DNA of 64,000 nt, taken from positions 248,001-312,000 of the forward strand of contig NZ_FNVT01000002.1 of assembly GCF_900108335.1 (NCBI RefSeq), in the 5' to 3' direction. The DNA comes from Nonomuraea solani (GTDB taxonomy: Bacteria; Actinomycetota; Actinomycetes; Streptosporangiales; Streptosporangiaceae). Below, piece after piece: positions 53,266-63,500 of the stretch (position 1 is its first letter; each line of letters opens with the position of its first letter). Below the pieces are notes generated by a model, which was not told the origin of the DNA, did not search any database, and was given only the letters and a program-made list of their open reading frames with translations. The translations under genes and the position numbers were made by a program.

Positions 53266-54333
53266 TTAATCGGGAACGCCCACGCGGGTCTCCGGGGTTT
53301 CGACGCGGAAACGGGGTAGGGACTCGGGGTAGTTGTCGCGGACGAAGTTGACCAGGAATTCGCGTACGTCGCACTTGAGGTCCCATGAGGACGGCGAGTC
53401 GGCGGCGCTCATCAGGGCGCGCAGTTCGACCAGGCCGTTCGGCAGGACGTCGGTGACCTGCAGCGTCCAGTCCTTCTGGTCCCACAGCGGGTTGCCCTGG
53501 AGAAACTCGTACAGGGCCTCGCGCAGTTTGGGGACCGGGACCGACCAGTCCACGCGCAGGAACACCACGGCGAGGACGCGGCTGCCGTGGCGGGTCCAGT
53601 TTTCGAACGGGGTCTGCGTGAAGTACGACACCGGCAGCACGAGCCGGCGTTCGTCCCACAGCCGCACCACCACGTACGTGAGCGTGAGTTCCTCGATCCG
53701 GCCCCACTCGTTCTCGACCACGACCACGTCGTCCAGGCGCAGCGCGTCGCTGAAGGCCAGTTGGAGGCCGGCCAGGACGTTGCCGATCGTGGGCTGGGCC
53801 GCGATGCCGACGACCGCGCCCGCGATGCCCGCCGAGGCGAGCAGGCCGGCTCCGAGGGCGCGTACCTGGGGAAAGGAGAAGAGCATGGCGCCGACCGCGA
53901 CCACGACGATGACGGCGGCGACGATGCGGCGGACCAGCGCGATCTGGGTCATGATGCGCCGCGCCCGGCGGTTGCGCTCGCCCTCGATCCGGACGAGCCG
54001 CTCAAGGACGACGTCCGTCAGCGCGTACGTGGCCTCCACGATCAGCCAGGTGATCGCGCCGATCGTGACGAGGCCGAGCACCCGCTGCACCGAGCTCGCC
54101 GCACCCCGCTCGCTCGCCGAGTCCCCGAACATCCCCGGCCCGAACACCAGGTTGAAGGCCACCACGGCGGCCACCGTGAAGGCCGGCCACGTGCAGTGCT
54201 CCACCAGGTGCCGGGCGAGCGCCCATTTGCGCCCCACCCTGATCAGCACCCGTCTGACCACTTCCACCAGAAGGATTGAGCCGACCACGGAGATTACGAG
54301 GATCGGCCAGTCCGCTGGAGACTGCACGCTCAT
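53266..54333 (-). CDS. MscS-family mechanosensitive channel
   Basis: The 355-residue membrane protein has N-terminal segments (ILVISVVGSILLVEVVRRVL; AFTVAAVVAFNLVFG; VLGLVTIGAITWLIVEATYA; IVAAVIVVVAVGAMLFSFPQ), the pore helix GAGLLASAGIAGAVVGIAAQ, then PTIGNVLAGLQLAF and the cytoplasmic beta domain (ALRLDDVVVVENEWGRIEEL, LPVSYFTQTPFENWTRHG). It releases solutes on hypo-osmotic shock. It follows nrdB by 12 bases and may be co-transcribed, although no functional link is known. Confidence 0.92.
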   Translation of the reverse strand: MSVQSPADWPILVISVVGSILLVEVVRRVLIRVGRKWALARHLVEHCTWPAFTVAAVVAFNLVFGPGMFGDSASERGAASSVQRVLGLVTIGAITWLIVEATYALTDVVLERLVRIEGERNRRARRIMTQIALVRRIVAAVIVVVAVGAMLFSFPQVRALGAGLLASAGIAGAVVGIAAQPTIGNVLAGLQLAFSDALRLDDVVVVENEWGRIEELTLTYVVVRLWDERRLVLPVSYFTQTPFENWTRHGSRVLAVVFLRVDWSVPVPKLREALYEFLQGNPLWDQKDWTLQVTDVLPNGLVELRALMSAADSPSSWDLKCDVREFLVNFVRDNYPESLPRFRVETPETRVGVPD

Positions 54334-54345
54334 GCCTCCTATGTA

Positions 54346-55341
54346 TTAGAACGTCTCGTCAAAGGTCACATTGCCCTCAACCGCCACTTGGTAAGCAGAA
54401 ACCCGCCGTTCAAAGAAGTTGGCCAGTTCCTGCACGTCCTGCAACTCCATGAAGGCGAAGGGGTTGGCCGACCCGTACCGGCGGGGCATGCCGAGCCTGG
54501 CCAGGCGCTGGTCGGTGACGTATTCGAGGTATTGGCGCATCTGGCCGGCCCCCATGCCGGGCATGCCGTCGCCGCACAGGTCCTCGGCGAAGGCCAGTTC
54601 GGCGGCGACGGCCTCCTCCAGCATGAGCGTGACCTGCTTGCCCAGCTCGTCGTCGAACAGCGACGGCTCCTCGGCCCGGACCGTGTCCACCACGCTGAAC
54701 GCGAACTCCATGTGCATGGACTCGTCCCTGAAGACCCAGTTCGTCCCGGTGGCCAGCCCGCCGAGGAGGCCCCGGGAGCGGAACCAGTAGACGTACGCGA
54801 ACGCGCCGTAGAAGAACAGGCCCTCGATGCAGGCGGCGAAGCAGATGAGGTTCAGCAGGAAACCACGGCGCTCGTCGGCGGTCTCCAGCCGCCGCAGGCC
54901 GCCGATCGAGTCGATCCACTTGAAGCAGAACTCGGCCTTGTCGCGGATCGACGGAATGTGCTCGATCGCGGCGAACGCCTTCACGCGCTCGTCGGGGTCG
55001 GGCAGGTAGGTGTCCAGCAGCGTCAGGTAGAACTGCACGTGGACGGCCTCCTCGAAGAGCTGCCTGCTGAGGTAGAGGCGCGCTTCTGGGGCGTTGACGT
55101 GCTGGTAGAGGTTGAGCACCAGGTTGTTGGCCACGATGGAGTCGCCGGTGGCGAAGAAGGCGACCAGGCGGTTGATCAGGTGCCGTTCCTGGGGGGTCAT
55201 CTTGGCCAGGTCGGCGAGGTCGTTGTGCAGGTCCACCTCCTCGACGGTCCAGGTGTTGCGGATGGCGGCGCGGTAGCGCTCGTAGAAGTCGGGGTAGCGC
55301 ATGGGCCGGAGGGTGAGGTCCATGCCGGGGTCGAGCAGCAC
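54346..55341 (-). CDS. nrdB: Ribonucleotide reductase, class I beta subunit
   Basis: The 331-residue ferritin-like radical subunit generates the tyrosyl radical for NrdA. Di-metal ligands are recognisable: D in FATGDSIV, E and H in FEEAVHVQFY, E in AACIEGLFFYG, E and H in FRDESMHMEF. The radical Tyr four residues after the first His is present (HVQFY). The C-terminal tail AVEGNVTFDETF should dock on NrdA. It starts at GTG 55341 with AGGAGT; ten bases separate it from the nrdA stop. It is under the cobalamin riboswitch ahead of nrdA. Confidence 0.95.
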   Translation of the reverse strand: MLLDPGMDLTLRPMRYPDFYERYRAAIRNTWTVEEVDLHNDLADLAKMTPQERHLINRLVAFFATGDSIVANNLVLNLYQHVNAPEARLYLSRQLFEEAVHVQFYLTLLDTYLPDPDERVKAFAAIEHIPSIRDKAEFCFKWIDSIGGLRRLETADERRGFLLNLICFAACIEGLFFYGAFAYVYWFRSRGLLGGLATGTNWVFRDESMHMEFAFSVVDTVRAEEPSLFDDELGKQVTLMLEEAVAAELAFAEDLCGDGMPGMGAGQMRQYLEYVTDQRLARLGMPRRYGSANPFAFMELQDVQELANFFERRVSAYQVAVEGNVTFDETF

Positions 55342-55351
55342 AAAAGACTCC

Positions 55352-57505
55352 TTACTGGCAGGCTTCGCAGGATTCGGGGTTTTCCAGGGAGCACGCGATC
55401 GCTTCCGGAGGAGCGGCGACCGTGGTCTGGGCGATCCTGGTGGCGGGGCGGGAGCGCAGGTAGTACGTGGTCTTCAGGCCCTGCTTCCAGGCGTAGGCGT
55501 ACATCGAGGAGAGCTTGCCGATGGTCGGGCTGGCCATGAAGAGGTTGAGCGACTGCGACTGGTCGATGTACGGCGTGCGCGCGGCCGCCAGGTCGATCAG
55601 CGCCTTCTGCGGCAGCTCCCAGGCCGTGCGGTAGAGGAGCTTGAGGTCGTCCGGGATGCCGGGGACGGTCTGGACCGAGCCGTCGGCGCGCTTGAGGTCG
55701 TCGCGGAGCCGCTGAGTCCACAGCCCGCGCGCCTGCAGATCGGCGACCAGGTAGCGGTTGACCTGGAGGAACTCGCCTGACAGGGTCTCGCGCTTGAACA
55801 CGTTGGACACCTGCGGCTCGATGCACTCGTAGCAGCCGGCGATGGAGGCGATCGTGGCGGTGGGCGCGATGGCGATCATGAGGGAGTTGCGCAGGCCGGT
55901 GCCGGCGATCTTGTCGCGGAGGGCGTCCCAGCGGGGTGTGCTCGCCCGGTAGTGGTCCGGGTGCAGCACTCCCCCGGCCGCGCGGGTGTCGTCGTACGAC
56001 GGGTGCCGGCCGCGTTCGGTGGCCAGGTCGGCCGAGGTGTCATAGGCCACCAGGGCGATCTCCTCGGCGATCCGGGTGGACAGCTCCAGCGCCCGCGGGG
56101 AGTCGAACGGGAGCCGCAGCGTGAAGAACACGTCGGCCAGCCCCATCACGCCGAGCCCGATCGGCCGCCAGCGCCTGTTCGCGGCCTCGGCCTCGGGCGT
56201 CGGGTAGAAGCCGAGGTCGATGGTCCGGTCCAGGAAGCGCACGGCCGTGCGGACGGTGGCGCGCAGCCGGTCCCAGTCCACGTCGCCGCCGCTGAGGTGG
56301 GCGGCCAGGTTGACGGAGCCGAGGTTGCAGACCGCCGTCTCGGCGTCGCTGGTGACCTCGAGGATCTCGGTGCACAGGTTCGACAGGTGGATGACGTTCT
56401 CAGGGCGGGCGGTCTGGTTGGAGGTACGGTTGGCGGCGTCCTTGAAGGTCATCCAGCCGTTGCCGGTCTGGGCGAGGGTACGCATCATGCGGCCGTAGAG
56501 GGTACGAGCCGGGATTTGCTTGATAAATCGCCCGTCGGCCTCGTAAGCGCGATATTTCGCGTCGAAGTCCGCCCCGTACAGGTCCGTGAGGTCGGGCACC
56601 TCCTTCGGGTCGAACAGCGACCACATCTCGTCCGCCTCGACCCGGCGCATGAACTCGTCGGGCACCCAGTTGGCCAGGTTGAGATTGTGCGTACGGCGAG
56701 CGTCCTCACCGGTGTTGTCGCGCAGCTCCAGGAACTCCTCGATGTCGGCGTGCCAGGTCTCCAGATAGACGCAGGCCGCGCCCTTGCGCCGCCCGCCCTG
56801 GTTGACGGCGGCCACCGACGAGTCCAGCGTGCGCAGCCAGGGCACGATGCCGTTGGAGTGCCCGTTCGTGCCCCTGATCAGCGAGCCGCGCGAGCGCACC
56901 CGGGTCCAGGACACGCCGATGCCCCCGGCGTACTTGGACAGCCGCGCCACCTGCCCGTACCGGTCGTAGATCGCCTCCAGCTCGTCGCGCGGCGAGTCGA
57001 GCAGGAAGCACGAGGAAAGCTGCGGCCGGCGCGCGCCCGAGTTGAACAGGGTGGGCGAGCTCGGCAGGTACGACAACGTGGACATGAGCGCGTACAGCTC
57101 GGCCGCCTCCGCGACCGTCTCCGACAACCCGCAGGCCACGCGGAGGAAGAAGTGCTGCGGCCGCTCCAGCACCGCCCGCGACTCGGGGTGGCGCAGCAGG
57201 TAGCGGTCGTAGATCGTACGCAGCCCGAAATACTCGAACCGGTCGTCCGCGTCCCCCGCGACGAGCGCGTCCAGCGCGGCGGCGTGCGCGGCGACGAACT
57301 CCGCGAGCCCGTCCTGGATCAGCCCGGCCGCGTGGGTGGCGGCGATGGACTCGGAGAACGACCGCACCCCGTGCCCGGCGGCCTCGTCGGCGATCTCCTC
57401 GGCCAGCAGCCGGGCGGCGACCCGGGAGTTGGCCGGGTCGGCGATCACCCGGGCGGCGGCCTCCTCGATGGCCAGCCGGCGGTCAACCTCAACGATCTGC
57501 GTCAA
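55352..57505 (-). CDS. nrdA: Ribonucleotide reductase, class I alpha subunit
   Basis: The 717-residue catalytic subunit converts NDPs to dNDPs. Active-site features are RRPQLSSCFLLDSPRDELEA (redox Cys), VIHLSNLCTEILEV (thiyl Cys), ETAVCNLGSVNLAAHL (second redox Cys), MIAIAPTATIASIAGCYECI and the C-terminal CEACQ pair that takes electrons from thioredoxin. The N-terminus starts directly with an EEAAARVIADP helix; an ATP-cone activity domain is not seen. It starts at TTG 57505 with AGGAGAGAG upstream. Expression should fall when adenosylcobalamin is present, because a riboswitch lies in the leader and a B12-dependent class II enzyme can then take over. Confidence 0.94.
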   Translation of the reverse strand: MTQIVEVDRRLAIEEAAARVIADPANSRVAARLLAEEIADEAAGHGVRSFSESIAATHAAGLIQDGLAEFVAAHAAALDALVAGDADDRFEYFGLRTIYDRYLLRHPESRAVLERPQHFFLRVACGLSETVAEAAELYALMSTLSYLPSSPTLFNSGARRPQLSSCFLLDSPRDELEAIYDRYGQVARLSKYAGGIGVSWTRVRSRGSLIRGTNGHSNGIVPWLRTLDSSVAAVNQGGRRKGAACVYLETWHADIEEFLELRDNTGEDARRTHNLNLANWVPDEFMRRVEADEMWSLFDPKEVPDLTDLYGADFDAKYRAYEADGRFIKQIPARTLYGRMMRTLAQTGNGWMTFKDAANRTSNQTARPENVIHLSNLCTEILEVTSDAETAVCNLGSVNLAAHLSGGDVDWDRLRATVRTAVRFLDRTIDLGFYPTPEAEAANRRWRPIGLGVMGLADVFFTLRLPFDSPRALELSTRIAEEIALVAYDTSADLATERGRHPSYDDTRAAGGVLHPDHYRASTPRWDALRDKIAGTGLRNSLMIAIAPTATIASIAGCYECIEPQVSNVFKRETLSGEFLQVNRYLVADLQARGLWTQRLRDDLKRADGSVQTVPGIPDDLKLLYRTAWELPQKALIDLAAARTPYIDQSQSLNLFMASPTIGKLSSMYAYAWKQGLKTTYYLRSRPATRIAQTTVAAPPEAIACSLENPESCEACQ

Positions 57506-57615
57506 CGTGCTCTCTCTCCTCGCGAGCCCACCCGCCGCGAGAGCACGTCAGAGCACGACGGCCCGGACCTCCGTGCCGCGTCGCGCCCTGGCCCACCCTC
57601 GAGGCCCTGAACACT

Positions 57616-57637
57616 GCATGCCGGAATTCCGGCATGC
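57616..57637 (-). promoter_or_regulatory. Palindrome next to the riboswitch, likely expression platform
   Basis: A perfect 22-bp palindrome (left arm GCATGCCGGAA, centre GAATTC) directly abuts the P1 helix of the cobalamin riboswitch. As RNA it forms a nine-base-pair hairpin with an AATT loop. The position suggests it is the switching element, though it lacks a U-run and lies 110 bases before the nrdA start. Confidence 0.5.
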
Positions 57638-57817
57638 CGCTGGCAGGTCTTCGGGCTCGCGGGCGCGCTCCAGCACTCCGGCTGGGCTCCTACTGGCCGT
57701 CGCTTCCCGGATCACTCCAGTGCTCATGACGGCGGTCGTTCCCGCTCACCGCTGCGGGGCAGCCCCGGAATCTCACCGGGTTCCCTTTTGCTCCGCCTCC
57801 GGAGAGGCGAACCAGCG
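57638..57817 (-). promoter_or_regulatory. Cobalamin riboswitch of nrdAB
   Basis: On the minus strand the P1 helix CGCTGG (57812-57817) pairs with CCAGCG (57638-57643). Between them are the conserved parts of the AdoCbl aptamer: AAAAGGGAACCCGGTG, GATTCCGGGGCTGCCCCGCA, GGGAACGACCGCC, CACTGG, CCGGGAAG with GGCCAGTAGGA, and the B12-box-like GCCCGAAGACCTGCC near the end. Cobalamin riboswitches are established upstream of class I nrdAB in Streptomyces. With B12 present, the class I genes are shut off. Confidence 0.93.
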
Positions 57818-57835
57818 ACGAGCAGGATCCTACAT

Positions 57836-58804
57836 CTAGTGGCCGTTCCCGCAACTACCCCAGCATGTTGTGGCCTTCGTCGAGTCGATGAGCCCGAGGT
57901 CCCGCAACACCGCGCCGGTGCGCTCGATCTCGGAGCCGAGCCAGCGGGCGAAGTCGTCGCCCGCGAGCGGGATCGTCAGCCAGCCGGCGGCCAGGCAGGC
58001 GGCGTGCCAGCCGGGCGATCCGAGCACCTCGTCACACATGCGCACGGCCTGCTCGCGGCTTTCGTCGGACATGTCGTCGGGCCCGAAGGCGGCCACCCAG
58101 TCCGAGAAATCCACCCGCACGCCCGACTCCAGCAGCGTCGGCACGTCCAGGCCCGGCACCCGCCCGGCCGAGGACACCGCGAGCGCCCTGACCCGCCCCT
58201 TGCCGAGGTGCTCGCGCCAGTCGGCGAACAGGCCGGCGGCGGCCGCCGCCTTGCCGGACAGCAGCGCGGCGGCGGCCTCGCCGCTGGTCGGATAGCCGGT
58301 GTAGACGACCTGCCGGGCGTCGGCGCCGAGGCCCTTGGCGATCAGGCCGAACAGCAGGTGGTCGGGCTCGCCCTGCGGGCCGCCCGCCAGCAGGGTACGG
58401 CCGGGGTCGGCGAGGAGATGGGCGCCGAAGTCCGCGAAGTCCTTGAAGCGCGAGCCGCCGGGCACAATCACCACGGCGACGTCGCCGCTGAGCCGGGCCA
58501 GCGGGGTGGCGGTGTCGAGCAGGGTCTGGCCGTTGTTCAGCTCGGCGGCGGACAGCGCGGCCAGGCCGGTCACCGTGATCGCTGTCGACATCGCCGTGGA
58601 CATCGCCGTGGCCCCGGACGACGCCGTGGCGAACCCGGCCGCGCGGGCCGCCCCGGCGAACGCCTCCCCCACCCGGGTCCAGCGGCGTCCGCCGGGACTG
58701 ATCGAGAAGCGGGTACGCGGCGCGCCGGTGACACGTTCCGTGCCGCACCCGGCCGCGCACGCCGCCACGCCCGCCCCCCAGGCCAAGAACCGCCGACGCC
58801 GCAT
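57836..58804 (-). CDS. TctC/Bug-type solute-binding lipoprotein
   Basis: The 322-residue protein starts at ATG 58804 with GGGGAG upstream; longer frames upstream are not coding-like. The N-terminus MRRRRFLAWGAGVAACAAGC has an Arg-rich start and a lipobox-like AAGC, suggesting export (possibly Tat) and lipid anchoring. Family blocks are LNNGQTLLDTATPLARLSGD, VVIVPGGSRFKDFADFGAHL, GGPQGEPDHLLFGLIAKGLG, YTGYPTSGEAAAALLSGKAA and FGPDDMSDESREQAVRMCDE. These receptors serve tripartite tricarboxylate transporters, but no TctA or TctB genes are adjacent, so it is an orphan receptor. Confidence 0.8.
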   Translation of the reverse strand: MRRRRFLAWGAGVAACAAGCGTERVTGAPRTRFSISPGGRRWTRVGEAFAGAARAAGFATASSGATAMSTAMSTAITVTGLAALSAAELNNGQTLLDTATPLARLSGDVAVVIVPGGSRFKDFADFGAHLLADPGRTLLAGGPQGEPDHLLFGLIAKGLGADARQVVYTGYPTSGEAAAALLSGKAAAAAGLFADWREHLGKGRVRALAVSSAGRVPGLDVPTLLESGVRVDFSDWVAAFGPDDMSDESREQAVRMCDEVLGSPGWHAACLAAGWLTIPLAGDDFARWLGSEIERTGAVLRDLGLIDSTKATTCWGSCGNGH

Positions 58805-58905
58805 GCGTGTCTCCCCCCAAGCCCTCCTATTACTAGAAGTTATTGACACATTACGCAGAGTTACACATCGGCGTCTCGGGCCAAAATGTCGCGATTTTTC
58901 GGGTT

Positions 58906-59295
58906 TTATTCGACTGCGGTCACCGTGATCGCGTTGCTCAGCGCGGACCTGTTGCCGGCCGCGTCCACCGCCAGCAGGGTGAGCGTGACGGGGCCGGGCT
59001 CGTCGGCGTAGGCGAACGCCACGGAGCTGTTCGGGAATTGCGGCCGGATGAACGGGACGATGTCGCTCTCGAATACGCCGTCGAGATAGAGCTCGTACGT
59101 GATGTCGGCCTTCGGCGTGACATTGTCGGTGGAGAGCGAGTAGGAGAACATCAATTCGAGGAACTGGAACTCGAAGACCGTCAGAAGGACGGGAGCGCTG
59201 GGCGGGGTGGTGTCCGTGGTGGCTGAGGCGGGCCCGGTGAGCAGGGCGGCGCCGAGTAACGCGCCGGAAACCAGGGCGAGCGTGCGGTGGAACAT
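58906..59295 (-). CDS. Secreted Fn3-like protein
   Basis: The 129-residue protein starts at ATG 59295. The signal peptide is MFHRTLALVSGALLGAALLT with cleavage near ASA-TT. The mature part is one fibronectin-III-like beta domain (DTTPPSAPVLLTV, SYSLSTDNVTPKADITYELY, LLAVDAAGNRSALSNAITVT). The DTTPPSAP and DAAGNRSALSN motifs are typical of Fn3 modules in exported actinomycete enzymes; here the module stands alone. Its function is unknown. It lies between a solute-binding protein and a regulator without clear operon links. Confidence 0.75.
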   Translation of the reverse strand: MFHRTLALVSGALLGAALLTGPASATTDTTPPSAPVLLTVFEFQFLELMFSYSLSTDNVTPKADITYELYLDGVFESDIVPFIRPQFPNSSVAFAYADEPGPVTLTLLAVDAAGNRSALSNAITVTAVE

Positions 59296-59385
59296 GGGCT
59301 GATTCCCATCTGCCGATGATGACAACGACACGTGCGTGGTTCGCCTTCATCACGTACGGCGGACGGTGAATGGTTCAAACTTCTT

Positions 59386-60354
59386 TTATATCCACCCTCG
59401 TTCCCGGGCGGCCAGGCCCGCCTGGAAGCGGGTGATGGCGTTCAGGTCCTGCATGACGGCCTGAATGCGGCGCTGCACCGTACGCAGCCCGAGCCCCAGC
59501 GCCCGCGCGATGGCCTCGTCCGTCAGGCCGCCCGCGAGCAGTTCCAGCAGTTCCCTGGTCGACTCGTCGGGAGCGGGGTCCAGACCACGCGGCGCCGAGC
59601 GTAAGGGAAACCCTCGCCGCCACTCCAGCTCGAACAGCGCGATCAGCGCGTCGAGCAGGGCGGAGCGGTGCAGGATGAACGCCGCGTCGATGGAGTAGGC
59701 CCCGTTGCGGATGGGGATCAGCGCGAGCGCGTCGTCGGCGATCCACATCTTGGCGGCCGCCCCGGACACCACCCGGGCCTTCTCCCCGTGGGCCATCGAC
59801 TCCTGGACGAGCCGCAGCTTGCCGGGCACCGCCAGCGACTCCAGGTCGTACACGCTGCGGTAGTCGATGCCCGACCGCAGCATCCGCCGCTCCCGCTCGA
59901 CGTTGCCGGCGTGCCCGCGCATGACGTACGGGGGCTTGTCGATGTTGCGGAACATGCTCTGGGCGCTGTCCTGCAGCGCGTACGCCCTGCTGATGATGTT
60001 GTCGCTCCCCATGACCACCTCGACCTGCTCGGCCGGATGCGTCGCGTAACGGGAGGCCAGGTGGAACGACGTGGTCAGCTCGTGGACGGCGGTGCGCACC
60101 TGCTGGAGCTCCTCCTCCCGCCGGGCGAGCAGCGGCCTGATGGCGATGTCGGGAGTGACGGCGACGTAGCGCGCCTGGCGGCCCGGCAGCCTGCTGGCCA
60201 GACCGCGCCGCGCGAAGGCCGCCAGCGTGCGGGCCGCCAGCGGCGTGGAGACGCCGCAGTGCGTGGCGAGTTCGGCGGCCGATGATCGCGGGTTCTCGAC
60301 GAGCGTCACGTAAAGGCGGCTCTCGGCCGGTGAGAGGCCGATCGCTCCGAGCAT
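59386..60354 (-). CDS. TrmB/LuxR-type two-HTH regulator
   Basis: The 322-residue protein has an N-terminal TrmB-like winged helix (LSPAESRLYVTLVENPRSSA, CGVSTPLAARTLAAFARRGL), a central PLD-like effector region (EVVMGSDNIISRAYALQDSA, GIDYRSVYDLESLAVPGKLR) and a C-terminal LuxR-type HTH (LLELLAGGLTDEAIARALGL, GLRTVQRRIQAVMQDLNAIT). This arrangement is common in actinomycetes next to secreted peptidases. It is divergent from the subtilase gene at 60513, which it probably controls. Confidence 0.85.
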   Translation of the reverse strand: MLGAIGLSPAESRLYVTLVENPRSSAAELATHCGVSTPLAARTLAAFARRGLASRLPGRQARYVAVTPDIAIRPLLARREEELQQVRTAVHELTTSFHLASRYATHPAEQVEVVMGSDNIISRAYALQDSAQSMFRNIDKPPYVMRGHAGNVERERRMLRSGIDYRSVYDLESLAVPGKLRLVQESMAHGEKARVVSGAAAKMWIADDALALIPIRNGAYSIDAAFILHRSALLDALIALFELEWRRGFPLRSAPRGLDPAPDESTRELLELLAGGLTDEAIARALGLGLRTVQRRIQAVMQDLNAITRFQAGLAARERGWI

Positions 60355-60397
60355 CGGCGGCGACCTTTCTCCGGGCGGCCCCGGGGGTGGCGGGTTA

Positions 60398-60411
60398 CCG
60401 CCAACTGGCGG
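60398..60411. promoter_or_regulatory. Operator-like palindrome between regulator and subtilase
   Basis: CCGCCAACTGGCGG is a 14-bp inverted repeat (CCGCCA, two bases, TGGCGG) in the divergent intergenic region, 44 bases upstream of the regulator gene. It is a candidate binding site for the TrmB/LuxR-type protein; there is no direct evidence. Confidence 0.4.
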
Positions 60412-60512
60412 GTTTTGGCCCGGTCGGCGGGCTTGTGCCCTGACTCATTCCCAGATTAGGTCAGCGTGGAAACGATCTCCGGCGTTTCCCATGTCTGGAG
60501 AAAGGTGTACGC

Positions 60513-63500
60513 ATGCTGTCCACCCCCCGGCACCGCGGACTCGCGGCCTTACTCGCGGCCGTCCTCGCCGTACCGCTCGTCGCGGCACCGCGAACGGCCA
60601 TCGCGAGCACCGCACCGGCCGCTCCCACCAGGCCCGGTGCCGCGCCGGAAAAGGTCACACTGATCACCGGGGACACCGTCGTCTACGCGAAGGACGGCGC
60701 CGGCCGCGCCTCGGCCACTCTGGAGCCCGGCGCGAGCGGGGAGGCTCGGACGTATCAGGCTCAGCAGGACGAGCACGGCTACTACGTGATCCCCGCTGAC
60801 GCCGCACCTTACGTGGCCAAGGGCCTGCTGGACAAGGAACTGTTCAACGTCGACTACCTGGCCGCCAACGGCTACGGCGACGCCAAGGCCACCCGGCTCC
60901 CGCTCATCGTCCAGTACGAGGACGGCGCCAAGGCCGCCGACCTGGCGGGCAAGGCCAGGTCGCTGAAGGGCGGCGCGGAGCCGATGGTGCTGGAGAGCAT
61001 CGACGGCGCCGCGATCAAGGTGGACAAGAAGCAGGCCGCCACCTTCTGGAAGTCCCTGAACACCGCCAGGACGAGCGGCCTGCGCAAGGTGTGGCTGGAC
61101 GGCAAGGCCAAGGCGCTCGACGACGTGAGCAACCCGCAGATCGGCGCGCCCACGGCCTGGGCGGCCGGATATGACGGCACGGGCGCCACAGTGGGCGTCA
61201 TCGACACCGGCATCGACGCCGCGCACCCCGACCTGCGGGACAGGATCGTCTCGGCGCGCAACTTCGTCCCGGCGGGCATGCCGGGCGGCGGCGATCCCGA
61301 CGAGGTCGCCGACCGGGTCGGCCACGGCACCCACGTGGCCTCGATCATCGCGGGCAGCGGCGCCGCCTCCAGCGGCAGGTACAAGGGCGTCGCCCCGGGC
61401 ACCCGGCTGACCATCGCCAAGGCGCTGGACGACACCGGCAGCGGCAACAACTCCGAGATCATCGCGGCCATGCAGTGGCAGGCGGCCACAGCGCGCGCCC
61501 GCGTGGTCAACATGAGCCTGGGCAGCATGAACGCGACCGACGGCACCGACCCGCTGAGTCAGGCCGCCAACGAGCTGACCGCCGAGTACGGCACGCTCTT
61601 CGTGGTCGCGGCGGGCAACTCGGGCCCCGGCCGCTACACCGTCGCCTCCCCCGGCGCGGCGACCTCGGCGCTCACCGTCGGCGCGGTGGACTCGGCCGAC
61701 AGGATCGCCGACTTCTCCAGCCGCGGACCGCGCGTGAGCGACGACGTCGCGATCAAGCCGGAGATCACCGCGCCCGGCGTGAACATCATCGCGGCCCGCG
61801 CGGCGGGCACCTCGCTGGGCGAGGGCAGCAGCGTCCCCGGCGGCGGCCCGATCGACGAGCACCACACCGCGGCGTCCGGCACCTCGATGGCCGCCCCGCA
61901 CGTGGCCGCCGCCGCCGGCGTCCTCGCCGCCCAGCACCCCGGCTGGACGCCCGACCAGCTCAAGAACGCGCTGGCGGGCACCGCGAAGCCGGGCGACTCC
62001 ACGGTCTACGACCAGGGCTCGGGACGGCTGGACCTCGGACGGGCCGTCACCCAGCAGGTCTTCGACGACCTGGCCACCGTGCACTCCGGCTTCACCGACC
62101 CGTACACCGGCCAGACGCTCACCAAAAAGGTGACCTTCCGCAACATCGGCCAGGAGCCGGTCACGCTGGCCCTGTCGATGACGCTGAAGCACGGCGACGC
62201 CCCGGCGGCCGCCGGGATGGCCACGCTCACCCCGTCGTCCCTGACCGTCCCCGCGGGCGGCACGGCGACCGCCGACCTCACGATCGAGCCCACGATCGGC
62301 GACGCCGGCTGGTACGAGGGCCGCCTGACGGCCACCGGCGGAACGGCCCGGCTGACGGCGCCGATCGCGTTCCGCAAGCAGGCCGAGATGGCCACCGTGA
62401 GCATCAAGCTCGTCGGCAAGCCGGAGTGGAAGCTCAACCCGGGCGTGGTGTCCGCCCTCCGGGTCAGCGACACCGACCCGCTCCTCGCCGGCGAGCCGAT
62501 GACCGTGATGACCGATGCCTGGCGGGCCACGGACACGCCCGGCACGGTGGAGACGAAGCTCAGGCTCGCCCGCGGCGGCGTCTACTCCATCGGTGACATG
62601 CCCTGGTGGTACACCGAGCCGGGCCGGCAACTCCAGTACGCCACCCTGCTCGCCCCCGAGGTCAAGCTCGACGGCGACACCACGGTGACCCTCGACGCGA
62701 CCGAGGCCGAGCCGCTCCGGGTGAGCACGCCGCGCACGTCGGAGCCGGTGTTCATGAATGTGATGTACGCCCGCACCACCGCCTCGGGCCGCATGTACGC
62801 GGGCGCGTCGCTGCTCAGCTACGAGCCGGTCAACCGGGGCACGTACTGGGTCACACCGGTACGGAGGGCACCCACGGTGGGCACCTCCACCCTGCTCTTC
62901 GACCAGATCCGCCGCGCGCCCGAGGTCGAGCTGGACGTGCCGGGGCTGCGGCTCAACCCGCGCTACGTCAGCGAGCACGACGCGCTGGTGCCGAAGTTCG
63001 CCAGTGACCGGCGGCTGCGGCTGACCACGGGTGACGACCTGCGCGCCGGCGCGGACGTACGCGGCAAACTGATCTTCCTGACGGCCAGGAACTCGCTCCA
63101 GCTCCTGCTGGCCGATCTGGAGGCGGCCATCAAGGGCGGGGCCGCGGGCGTGATCACCAGCGACCGGTTCGCCTGGCTGCTCAGCGCCTCGGCGTACACG
63201 ACCCAGAACAAGCTCCCGGTGCTGTGGATCGACACCGGCGAGGCCGACCGGCTGGGCGCGGCGCTGGCCCGCGGGCCGTACCCGAGTGCCGCCCTGCGCG
63301 CCACGCCGACCACCCCGTTCGAGTACAAGCTGGCCTACTACCTGAAGGGGACCACGGCCGGCCGTCTGAGCTTCGCGCCGAAGGCCCGCGAGCTCACCGA
63401 GATCGACACGACCTACCACGCGCGGTTCGCGCCGCAGCCCGGGACGTGGGGGCCGTACCCGAACTTCACCGAGGTCAACCACACCTACTCGCCCGAGCAG

